A stretch of DNA of 6,485 bases, from the NCBI GenBank assembly GCA_028706735.1, contig JAQTVS010000160.1, positions 1 to 6,485 of the forward strand. Direction: 5' to 3'. The translations under genes and the position numbers were made by a program. Each line of letters begins with the position of its first letter. Positions within the stretch are counted from its first letter, which is position 1. This DNA comes from Thiomonas sp. GTDB taxonomy: Bacteria; Pseudomonadota; Gammaproteobacteria; Burkholderiales; Burkholderiaceae_C. Below the pieces are notes generated by a model. The model had not been told where the DNA came from. It did not search any database and worked only from the letters and a program-made list of their open reading frames with translations. Below are positions 1 through 6,366 of the stretch, piece after piece.

Positions 1-2580
1 AATCTCATTTCTCGCCAGCACACCGGAAAGATGCTGGCGTTTGTTGCGCTCCGGTCGCACCACATTGGCCGGAAAGTGTTGCCAGGCATCAAGGATGATC
101 TGGGTCTGGAAAGCGCTGTCCGCATTGCGGCGTATCTTGCCGAAGCGTGCCTTGAACAAGACCCACATGGTCTGGAACAGAAAGTATTCCGACAGCTGCC
201 GGTCGATGCGTACCAGGCGATCACCCACATTGACATCAATGCAGGGCGGCGCCAGACGCTCATAGATGGCCGCCAGCGGCCCGGCAGCGAATTTTGGGTC
301 ATCAAATGCCTGGAGCAAGGCCCAGTGCAGGGCATTGTGTCCATAGTGATCGACGGCATCGCGGTCGGCACCACGCTCCAGCAGGGCTTCCACCAATGCC
401 ACATTGCCAGCAGCGGCTGCGGCCATGAGGGGCGTCTGGTTCATTGGCAAGCGATGATCGACGCCATGCTGGTCGCACTGTTTGAGGATGTCCTTGAAGT
501 GCTTGGCGAAGTAAGGGACGTAGCTCTTGCGGGCGAGTACTGCGCGCTGCTGATCAAAGGCGCGTGCCTGCTCGAATTTCGCCTCAACCGCGAGCCATTC
601 GGCAAGTTGTGGTTCATCAAAGCAGGTGGCATAGTCAAAAAGTTGTTGCTTGCCCTTGCTGCCCGGACTCTGCTCGTGGAACACCTTGATCAGCAGGCCC
701 CTGACCTTCGCTTCGTCGAACACCGGCCAAGGCACCGGAACCTGCTTCAGGATGGTACGGCGGATGGCCTCCGCCTGCTCCTGTTTGCCCTGCAGTTCGA
801 GTTTGCGAGCCTCCTTCTGCCAGTCCTCAAGGGTAGATTGCCTTGCCTCGATCCTGGTTTGACCCAGGTTTAGGTCAAGCAGGCCGAACAGCGCATGCCC
901 GGTGTCCGACTCGATCATGTAGATGTTCTTGATGGCGCGCGTCAGCGCCACATACAGGGCATTGACGAAGAACTTATAAACTTCCAGCGACTTGTCACTC
1001 TTGTCCTTGGCACGCTTGTAATCCAGCGTCTCGACCGCCAGGTCGGCCTTGGCAACGCCCTCGACGATTTCGTTGAACTCGCCGCGGTGATCCGAAATGA
1101 AGCGATAGAGCACGATGTTCTCGTATTCGAGACCCTTGGCCTCGTGGATCGAGAACAACAGCGGCGTGGCAAAGTGCTTGCGGGCATCGGCCTTGTCCTC
1201 GTCGCGCATCACCAGCACGGCAAACTGGGTGGATTGGCGAATTTTTTGGTCCAGTTCGCGCTTGGTGGCATCCTTGTCGGGCATCAGCGCAACCTGGCCG
1301 GCTTCGCCGCCGACGGCCTGAACAAGGAAATTGCTCTCGCGGTCAATAGAGCCAAAGCGCCGTTGCTTGATCTTGAGCAGTTGATTGGCGACGCGTGTGG
1401 CCTCCAGGCCGTTACGGAAATTGGTCGTCAGCACTCGCAATTCCTGCCGCTCGGCCAGTTTCGGGTTAGTCCAGAACAGGCTTTTGATCTGGCTCCAGGA
1501 AAAGAAATTGGGGTGAACAATCTGGTTCGAATCCCCGCAGAGCAAGAAGTGCCCCAGCTTCTTCAGGGTTTTGAGCACCAGGGCAAGTTGCACGGTGGTG
1601 ATGTCCTGCACCTCGTCGATGACCACAAAGTCGTACCGTGGCGCAGCCAGCGTTTGCCAGTCCTGGGCGACCAGGTTGAGGTCGTAAAGCTTTGCCTCGA
1701 TCAGCCAGGCGCAATATTTTTCAAACAGATCGTAGAGTTGGTCCCGCCGTTCTTCGGGAAAAATCGATTGACGCACCCCGAGTGCTCGATACGCATCGCG
1801 CGACAGAACACCGCTCGCGCCGGCAGCAATCACGCCACGAATCTCCTCGAAAGCCTGATGGGCATCGACCTCCCTGAAGTTTTGCCGCATGCGGGAATAC
1901 CACCCCGCAAAGTCGCGCCAACTGGCCTCACGTCCCACGGGAACGTGGATCGACTCGACAAACTCACGGTAGGACAGGAATACGGCCTCCTGACCGCCGT
2001 GCTCGAAACCGTTGGCGTAATACAGGTCGCGGGCACTTTGTGCCAGAAAAGCAGAGTGGGTGACGTAGAGGACCACACCTTCGGCATGCTTGAGTTTCTC
2101 AAGGGCCAGGGCGGTCTTGCCGCTGCCTGCGCTGCCGACGACAACCAAGGGAGGTGGCTGTTGGTAAATGGTCTCCTGAATGTCGTCAAACGAGAACGGC
2201 TTGTCGAGCAGGTGAATGGCGGTTCGCTCGGGATGAAGATAGCGCAGTGTTTGTGCTTCCTTGATGGCTTCATCGGCGCCGATGTCCGGAATCTTGCTCT
2301 CGTCAATCGCCGCGCCGCGCAGGAAACGCGACTTGTCGTAGTCGTGATTGGCAATCACTTCCAGCATCAGTGCGCAGACCTCATTCTCGTGGCGTACCAG
2401 CGAGAACAACAACCTGTCGGCATCATCGAGTTTCGCCCGATAGAACTTGCCGTGGCTCAGATTGGCGAGCTTTTTGACTTGGGCAGCACGGAAGTCGTGG
2501 CGCGCGATAGCCTCGGATACCTTGCGATAGCTGCTTTTGACGCGTGAGGTATCAAGGCCGGTGTATTCAAGAATCTTCAT
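1..2580 (-). CDS. Superfamily 1 (UvrD/Rep-like) helicase with RelE-like N-terminus and ankyrin repeats, 3' end missing
   Basis: An uninterrupted frame of 860 codons runs from ATG at 2580 to the left edge without a stop, so the C-terminus is outside the window. All SF1 helicase motifs are visible: Walker A GSAGSGKT (residues 149-156), DExxQD-type motif II IDEVQD (321-326), motif III GDSNQ (349-353), motif IV TNFRN (386-390), motif V HEAKGLE (479-485) and motif VI YVALTRA (543-549). ATP-driven 3'-5' DNA translocation is expected from the family. Residues about 40-90 (HGKFYRAKL, RLLFSLV, NHDYDKSRF) resemble the beta-sheet core of RelE/ParE toxins. Residues about 713-760 contain one good ankyrin repeat (QTPLMAAAAAGN, ALLERGAD) and the start of another (NALHWALL). 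The first in-frame stop upstream is 14 codons before the ATG, with no other usual start codon between. The leader is pyrimidine-rich with no Shine-Dalgarno sequence. The helicase call is firm; the RelE-like call is moderate. A role in phage or plasmid defence is inference from domains and context. Confidence 0.93.
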   Translation of the reverse strand, partial: MKILEYTGLDTSRVKSSYRKVSEAIARHDFRAAQVKKLANLSHGKFYRAKLDDADRLLFSLVRHENEVCALMLEVIANHDYDKSRFLRGAAIDESKIPDIGADEAIKEAQTLRYLHPERTAIHLLDKPFSFDDIQETIYQQPPPLVVVGSAGSGKTALALEKLKHAEGVVLYVTHSAFLAQSARDLYYANGFEHGGQEAVFLSYREFVESIHVPVGREASWRDFAGWYSRMRQNFREVDAHQAFEEIRGVIAAGASGVLSRDAYRALGVRQSIFPEERRDQLYDLFEKYCAWLIEAKLYDLNLVAQDWQTLAAPRYDFVVIDEVQDITTVQLALVLKTLKKLGHFLLCGDSNQIVHPNFFSWSQIKSLFWTNPKLAERQELRVLTTNFRNGLEATRVANQLLKIKQRRFGSIDRESNFLVQAVGGEAGQVALMPDKDATKRELDQKIRQSTQFAVLVMRDEDKADARKHFATPLLFSIHEAKGLEYENIVLYRFISDHRGEFNEIVEGVAKADLAVETLDYKRAKDKSDKSLEVYKFFVNALYVALTRAIKNIYMIESDTGHALFGLLDLNLGQTRIEARQSTLEDWQKEARKLELQGKQEQAEAIRRTILKQVPVPWPVFDEAKVRGLLIKVFHEQSPGSKGKQQLFDYATCFDEPQLAEWLAVEAKFEQARAFDQQRAVLARKSYVPYFAKHFKDILKQCDQHGVDHRLPMNQTPLMAAAAAGNVALVEALLERGADRDAVDHYGHNALHWALLQAFDDPKFAAGPLAAIYERLAPPCIDVNVGDRLVRIDRQLSEYFLFQTMWVLFKARFGKIRRNADSAFQTQIILDAWQHFPANVVRPERNKRQHLSGVLARNEI

Positions 2581-3050
2581 GAAGCAAGAAGGACAATAGC
2601 AAGAGAAAGAGAAAGAATTCTCTCATGGCCGTCTGACCTGCCAACCTCTATAGCAAGTTTTTCGGAAATTCTTGAACGACAGTTACAGGACCTGAACCGG
2701 ACGCCCGGTGACAAGTATTTCTTCATGCCGAATGACGGGTCATGGCCGGGTGCAGTCGTCGGGCACGTCAAGGTCCTCTGCGCTGTGTGCTCGCACCCTG
2801 GCGGGGAACCACCGGCGGCCGCAGCCGGCCAGGAGCGGACGGCCGTTGCGTTTCATTGGGTGGCCATTCACGGCTTGAAGCATCCGGACATGCATGCCAC
2901 CGCAATCCCTGCGCTTTCCTTGCGAGCATGCGCATGAACATCGAACGGCGCCGCGACTTTCGACAACTGCTGCGCGACGAGGACCAAAGTGATGATGCCG
3001 TGGCGCTCTTGCTGGGTAACGCTACGCAGACGCTGCCCAATTATTGGCAT
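2581..3050. other. 470-bp stretch without a recognised gene
   Basis: This gap lies between the helicase and the upstream minus-strand gene pair. I see no intrinsic terminator and no clear promoter. The plus strand stays open in one frame from 2548 to about 2936; its part near 2581-2760 reads protein-like (ERQLQDLN, GDKYFFMPNDGSWPG), then becomes alanine- and glycine-rich and low in information. It has no good start codon before 2725 and may be the remains of an older gene. Nested GC-rich inverted repeats occur around 2797-2833 (CCTGGC/GCCAGG outside, CCGGC/GCCGG inside). Short minus-strand open frames here match no family I know. Confidence 0.4.
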
Positions 3051-4370
3051 TCAGGCCGCGATTTGATAAGGCAGATTCCCCGACCAGTAATTGTGGATGT
3101 AGCCGTTGTTGAGTAGGAGGTTAGTCACCACCTGCTCGCTAACCTCGAATTTGTAGGCTGCTTCCTCGACGGCATATGATGAAAAGTCGCCGTTCATAAA
3201 GGACAGCAGTGCTTTGAGCGGGCACAGAAATTCGGCGGCAAAGGCACGCTGGTACTTCTGACGGGATGTCCCTAGGTCGGTGGACGCAAGCCAGCGGTTC
3301 TCATCAGTCGAAGGCCGCAAGTACTCAGCCAGAAAGCGTGCCAACTCGAAACGCCGCCCGATCGGATTGCGTTTCCGCGAAACGAACTTCAACCGATTTC
3401 CATCTGTCGGTATCGCCACTGCGACAGACGACCGTCCCTGGGGCACAGACCAGTTGTCAACGGCTGCACTGTTCAGGCCAAGCAGATTATGCAAATCCTG
3501 GCTGGATATCGGATCGCCGACATTACCCACCAATTGGCGAAGCGCACGTGCCTCATGAACCGCTCGCTCCCAGGGAGCTCCATGGTCCAAGTGATCGATG
3601 CTGCCGGGCGAGACTACAGGAGTACCAACGATTCCGTTGGCATTTGCTAGTTGTCCTAAGACCGTCAAGTCAGGGTTCTCTCCCGATGATGAAATCGCAG
3701 GCGCCAGCTCTGACAATGCCGCCTTTCCGACTTGGCTCTCCCACTGCAGCGCCGCGTTCAGCATGTCCTCAGGGCATTCCTCGGGATCAAAGCCGAGTTC
3801 AGCCTCCAGCTTCCTGCGGCGAACCGCCTCGGGGTCCGCAAGATCCTCCTGCAAGATGGCCCAAAGATTCGCCAAATTGGTCCCAACTAGCTCCTTGGCC
3901 TCTAGCCGAGCGAGCACACTCTCCACGAAGCGCTGGACGCTCTGCTGAAAGCCGATCAGCGGGATCAGTTTCGGCACCTCAAGCGTTTGCAGGTACTGCA
4001 CCGACTGGTCAGGTGTCATCGACGCCCCAGCCCACACGTGGATCGCTTCACCGTCTGGAATAAAGATGACGCGAGGCCATACGAAGCCATGATTAGCAGC
4101 ACCGAGTTCATGTGCCATACGCCAGTCATGACCAGGCTGCTGGGCCGGCAAAGGCTCATGGTTCAAACGCCACCATGAGGCCGCGAACCACATCGCCAGC
4201 GGGTAAGCCGACACGAAGACGTTGTCGCGTACGGTCTCCGCCCAGATGTCCTGGTTCCGCGTCAGGCTGATGTCATCGACGTGCATGTCGATCATGGCAG
4301 CCGTGGCTATGATTTCGGGCTCCCCCGAAGCAGCTGCCATCCACTTCGCGTTGATTTGCAGCTCAGCCAT
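3051..4370 (-). CDS. ImmA/IrrE-like protein lacking the metal-binding HExxH (pseudo-peptidase)
   Basis: The product has 439 residues. Its C-terminal part (about 335-425) follows the ImmA/IrrE (M78, DUF955) pattern: a helix RRFELARFLAEYL (339-351) where active members have xRFTLAHELGHxL, then FAAEFLCP (377-384) matching the usual FAAELLMP, then a helix-turn-helix-like end (AAYKFEVSEQVV, LLNNGYI). The zinc ligands and catalytic glutamate are replaced: H to R345, E to F346, H to E349, and the third ligand position falls on Y373. Proteolysis is therefore unlikely, and a binding or antitoxin/regulator role is more plausible. The N-terminal ~115 residues form a separate conserved-looking module rich in tryptophan (SAYPLAMWFAASWWRL, 54-69; DWRMAHELGAANHGFVWP, 82-99). 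The ATG lies inside the end of the upstream gene (8-base overlap, ATGGCTGA), so the two are probably translationally coupled. The fold assignment is fairly good; function unknown. Confidence 0.85.
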   Translation of the reverse strand: MAELQINAKWMAAASGEPEIIATAAMIDMHVDDISLTRNQDIWAETVRDNVFVSAYPLAMWFAASWWRLNHEPLPAQQPGHDWRMAHELGAANHGFVWPRVIFIPDGEAIHVWAGASMTPDQSVQYLQTLEVPKLIPLIGFQQSVQRFVESVLARLEAKELVGTNLANLWAILQEDLADPEAVRRRKLEAELGFDPEECPEDMLNAALQWESQVGKAALSELAPAISSSGENPDLTVLGQLANANGIVGTPVVSPGSIDHLDHGAPWERAVHEARALRQLVGNVGDPISSQDLHNLLGLNSAAVDNWSVPQGRSSVAVAIPTDGNRLKFVSRKRNPIGRRFELARFLAEYLRPSTDENRWLASTDLGTSRQKYQRAFAAEFLCPLKALLSFMNGDFSSYAVEEAAYKFEVSEQVVTNLLLNNGYIHNYWSGNLPYQIAA

Positions 4371-4803
4371 TGAGGTATTTCCAACGACGGATCACTTCCA
4401 GCGACAACGGATCGGTCTCAGGCATGGGGTAGCCGTGATAGCTCCCCAAGTCGGGGTTCTCAAGTTGTGCCTCCATGGCTAAGCCGTCCTCAGTGACTGA
4501 CCACACGTTCTTCGGCCATTCGCCAGCCATCCGGTCGCTCACGAGGCCGTTGCGCAGTCCCTCCCGCAGCAACTTTTCTGCTTCATCGCGCTTGAAGATC
4601 TTGGCGGCGTCACACAGCGATTTGCCTTGCCTCGGATCAGACGGCGGCGTGAGCCCAAAGTCGCCCGGGGTTTTCTTGTGTTCTGGGTTTCCGCCATAGC
4701 GCGCACGGTTGGCCAACTCCCCAAGCAAGGCCGTGCGCGCTTGCGCTTGCGCAGGCGTCAGTAGCTTGCGTTTGAGATTGAACTCGGCGTAGCGGCGCTT
4801 CAT
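4363..4803 (-). CDS. 146-residue protein of unknown function, first gene of a two-gene module
   Basis: This small basic protein looks like part of a real family rather than a chance frame. It has dense, unusual motifs: YGGNPEHK (36-43), PGDFGL (46-51), PRQGKSLCD (57-65), WPKNVW (96-101), EAQLEN (111-116) and YHGYPMP (122-128). I see no signal peptide, membrane segment or DNA-binding helix-turn-helix. The alternation of short predicted strands with conserved W, E, Y, H and K residues would suit a small enzyme or toxin domain, for example an RNase-like fold, but this is a guess from texture alone. Its stop codon overlaps the start of the ImmA/IrrE-like gene by 8 bases, so the two form an operon. 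The ATG at 4803 is the best start; there is no Shine-Dalgarno sequence ahead of it, and a -10-like TATACT sits only 7 bases upstream. It may be the toxin or effector of the pair. Confidence 0.85.
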   Translation of the reverse strand: MKRRYAEFNLKRKLLTPAQAQARTALLGELANRARYGGNPEHKKTPGDFGLTPPSDPRQGKSLCDAAKIFKRDEAEKLLREGLRNGLVSDRMAGEWPKNVWSVTEDGLAMEAQLENPDLGSYHGYPMPETDPLSLEVIRRWKYLNG

Positions 4804-5191
4804 GCTGTGGAGTATAGACAGCTCTTTATGGAGTTTACTGGAGAGTGGGCAGGTCTATGGTGTAAGCCGAACGCCAAGTGACCGCAACGGGTCGACACCG
4901 GCATCTGGCCAGCGCTGGAAGGAGCCGATCAGTATGCTGGCGAGATCAGCGACCACTGAGCACACCATGGCTGTCGTTGCCACAGGCGAGGCCAATGCTC
5001 ACTCTGGCCGATGACCGGTCGCAGGCTGCCGTCTGTGCCACATCTAGGTGAGTCGTATAGGGGTTTAGGGCTTCCGTCATGTTGACGCCGTGGCTGCTTT
5101 GGATCGGAACGACTGGCGGGTTTGCGCTGGAATCCGCAGAAGAGGACCGAAGCGAGTTGCGGCGGACAAGTTCCGTGCCATGATGGTCTTC
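4804..5191. other. Intergenic stretch between divergent genes
   Basis: Apart from the promoter-like box near 4811, I see no gene, RNA or mobile-element end that I can name. The region separates the minus-strand gene pair from the plus-strand zinc-ribbon gene. It contains short open frames on both strands without family resemblance. A GTG at 5090 is in frame with the downstream gene and could extend it by 34 residues. Confidence 0.4.
4811..4840 (-). promoter_or_regulatory. Possible promoter of the two-gene module, giving a nearly leaderless mRNA
   Basis: Read on the minus strand, TATACT (4816 to 4811) is one base from the -10 consensus and ends 7 bases before the ATG at 4803. Transcription would start at or next to the start codon. 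The -35 region, 17 bases further upstream (AGTAAA), is a poor match, so an activator or a different promoter is possible. No ribosome binding site is present between the -10 box and the ATG. Confidence 0.35.
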
Positions 5192-5629
5192 ATGAATACC
5201 TCAACTTTCGAAGAGTTTCAGATCAGCCACCGCCGCGCCGATGATGACCCGGTCGAGGATGAGCATGGCTGGGACACCTACCTGAACAACGGCCCCATCG
5301 AGAGGCATTTCCCGGTGGAATTTGCGACGGGGGTTGTCGTCGATCGCCCCGTGTTGCGTTGCGCGCTGTGCAATGGCGTGCTCCACGACATCAAAGGCCG
5401 GGTGCGCAAGACGGCCGCCGCCGCAGTCATCGAGGCCGCTGCGCTCTGCCCGGACTGCAACGATGTCACGGGTTGCGATGTTCGGGTTTCTTCTAACGGC
5501 GAATTGGAATCTCTGCATGGGCTGGGCCTGCGGACTTACGCCGCTTCCCTGGGCGTGCCCGCCATCGTGCGCGACCCCGTCACCGGAAGCCCGGTCATGC
5601 TGCACCCTTACCTGGACAGTAGGCAGTAG
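5192..5629 (+). CDS. Small protein with a four-cysteine zinc-ribbon-like motif
   Basis: From ATG 5192 the product has 145 residues. An acidic N-terminal part (DDDPVEDEHG, 17-26) is followed by two CxxC pairs, RCALCN (C57, C60) and LCPDCN (C86, C89), with C95 close behind. This spacing fits a zinc ribbon that holds a structural metal ion and may bind nucleic acid or protein. The linker between the pairs is basic, then alanine-rich (GRVRKTAAAAVIEAAA). No catalytic motif, signal peptide or membrane segment is visible. The start is uncertain: ATG at 5180 and GTG at 5090 are in frame, and none has a convincing ribosome binding site. I prefer 5192 because the residues before it look non-conserved and basic (RRRGPKRVAADK). 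It stands alone on its strand, facing away from the toxin-antitoxin-like pair. I do not recognise the family. Confidence 0.65.
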   Translation: MNTSTFEEFQISHRRADDDPVEDEHGWDTYLNNGPIERHFPVEFATGVVVDRPVLRCALCNGVLHDIKGRVRKTAAAAVIEAAALCPDCNDVTGCDVRVSSNGELESLHGLGLRTYAASLGVPAIVRDPVTGSPVMLHPYLDSRQ

Positions 5630-5735
5630 CACGACCGACGGGCCGATCGGCGTGTCGCATCTGGCGCGATGCACTGCTCGCCTGGTGCGCCGCGGTTAGC
5701 AGCGCAGCGGACATGACGGCAAGGTGACGGTCAAA

Positions 5736-5782
5736 GAACAAAAACCGGTGGATGTCCGACCCGAAGGTCCGGCATCCGCCAG
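5736..5782 (-). terminator. Strong intrinsic terminator with UUCG tetraloop on the minus strand
   Basis: The arms 5745-5761 and 5766-5782 pair over 17 positions with two mismatches and two G-U wobbles. On the minus strand the loop is C(UUCG)G, a very stable tetraloop, and the stem is followed at once by TTTTTGTTCTTT (complement of 5744 to 5733). On the plus strand the stem is followed by TTGCATTCC, so it should not terminate plus-strand transcripts well. No minus-strand gene is visible to its right within the window that would use it. Confidence 0.65.
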
Positions 5783-5841
5783 TTGCATTCCAGGGATCTT
5801 CTCGTCCTTGATCTCAACCTTGCGCGCGTAGGAGTGTCACG

Positions 5842-5935
5842 GCTGTCCGCCTTCAGCGTGGAACGGTGTCCCCCATCACGCTGGAACACTGTCCGCCATC
5901 AGCATGGAATCGTGTCCGCCATCGCGTGGAATACG
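5842..5935. mobile_element. Cluster of 23-bp repeats resembling an IS21-family end
   Basis: Two full 23-base units (5856-5878 and 5879-5901), one 22-base unit (5902-5923) and partial units on both sides (5842-5855 and 5924-5935) follow the pattern GCxTGGAAxxxTGTCCxCCATCA. Multiple short repeats of this type are characteristic of IS21-family terminal regions, where the transposase binds. No istA or istB gene lies next to it in this window, so it would be a remnant or a solo end. I recognise the pattern from memory and cannot confirm the exact element or its boundary. Confidence 0.5.
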
Positions 5936-6059
5936 CTGCATGCTGCAGATTCTCGCGACGCACGGGCGGTTCAGAATGCCCCGTCATTGACGGGATCCGG
6001 CATAGGACGGCGCAATCACCTCGTCAACCTTGATGACTCGGTGGATACGATTGGATGTT
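5936..6059. other. Short spacer without recognised features
   Basis: The 124 bases between the repeat cluster and the tRNA-like block hold no gene I can support. If the block at 6060 were part of a whole tRNA, its D-arm and anticodon arm would lie here, but no such arms are visible. Confidence 0.4.
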
Positions 6060-6083
6060 GTTCGATTCCTTGCACCGGAACCA
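6060..6083 (+). other. Probable attachment site: tRNA 3'-end fragment
   Basis: The bases match tRNA positions 53 to 76 exactly in geometry: G53, a seven-base T-loop TTCGATT, the 3' half of a T-stem (CCTTG), seven acceptor-stem bases (CACCGGA), a discriminator A and CCA. The bases before G53 do not pair with the T-stem half, so there is no functional tRNA. Tyrosine recombinases commonly use tRNA 3' ends as attB, and an integrase begins 325 bases downstream, in the usual order and direction. I could not match the acceptor sequence to a specific tRNA from memory. Chance resemblance is possible but made less likely by the position next to the integrase. Confidence 0.55.
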
Positions 6084-6149
6084 ATAATTGGCCCCGATCG
6101 AGCAGATGCAAGCCCGGCCATCGACATTGGACGATAGGTACTGCGCTAC

Positions 6150-6169
6150 GGGGCAACTTTGGGGCAACT
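6150..6169 (+). repeat. Direct repeat GGGGCAACT, possible integrase arm sites
   Basis: Two copies of GGGGCAACT lie at 6150-6158 and 6161-6169, 11 bases (about one helical turn) apart. Similar G-rich repeats are often seen between the tRNA attachment site and a P4-type integrase gene in genomic islands, where they may serve as arm-type binding sites. The role is inferred from position. Confidence 0.45.
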
Positions 6170-6198
6170 CATTTATTTGCAGCAATATTATTTTTATA

Positions 6199-6211
6199 GA
6201 TCAATTGTTTA
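6199..6211 (+). promoter_or_regulatory. Possible IHF binding site in an AT-rich tract
   Basis: GATCAATTGTTTA matches the IHF consensus WATCAANNNNTTR at all fixed positions except the first. It sits in the most AT-rich stretch of the window (about 6170-6220), between the tRNA-like core and the integrase gene, where bending proteins usually help to build the recombination complex. Confidence 0.35.
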
Positions 6212-6366
6212 GCATGTTTTATGACTCCCGCTCCCGGCACCAGACGCATGTTTCAGGCGTTTTCACGGCGTTTCAGAGCAAGCAAAAATAGCATAGAAAA
6301 TCAACAACTTGTGACGAAAACACGTTGCCGGATGTTGCAGGATGCTCCTTGCATTCTCAAATTGGC

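Noticed and set aside
895..2547. A 550-codon plus-strand open frame opposite the helicase, and a second of 280 codons at 31-873
   Set aside because: The minus strand at the same place carries every SF1 helicase motif in one frame. The plus-strand translation has no domain pattern and is an antisense effect of GC-rich codon bias.
2577..2771. A 64-codon minus-strand frame whose stop overlaps the helicase start (ATGA)
   Set aside because: The overlap is suggestive of coupling, but the translation looks random, it has no supported start signal, and it opposes the more protein-like plus-strand frame.
2868..3050. Short minus-strand frame just downstream of the ImmA/IrrE-like gene
   Set aside because: No family resemblance, no ribosome binding site, and several competing frames of similar length are open over the same bases.
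3266..4063. A 265-codon plus-strand open frame opposite the ImmA/IrrE-like gene
   Set aside because: Composition is rich in R, P and S without motifs, while the opposite strand gives a coherent protein that overlaps its upstream neighbour as in an operon.
4089..4112. HELGAANH at residues 87-94 of the ImmA/IrrE-like protein as a zinc-protease motif
   Set aside because: The spacing is HE-x5-H, not HExxH, and it lies in the N-terminal module far from the peptidase-like helix.
5985..6083. A complete tRNA gene ending at 6083
   Set aside because: Only the 3' 24 bases fit. The T-stem does not close, and no D-loop or anticodon arm is found upstream.
5783..6199. A 138-codon plus-strand open frame across the repeat cluster and tRNA-like block
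   Set aside because: It reads through IS21-like repeats and the att-like core, has no domain pattern, and is best explained as chance.
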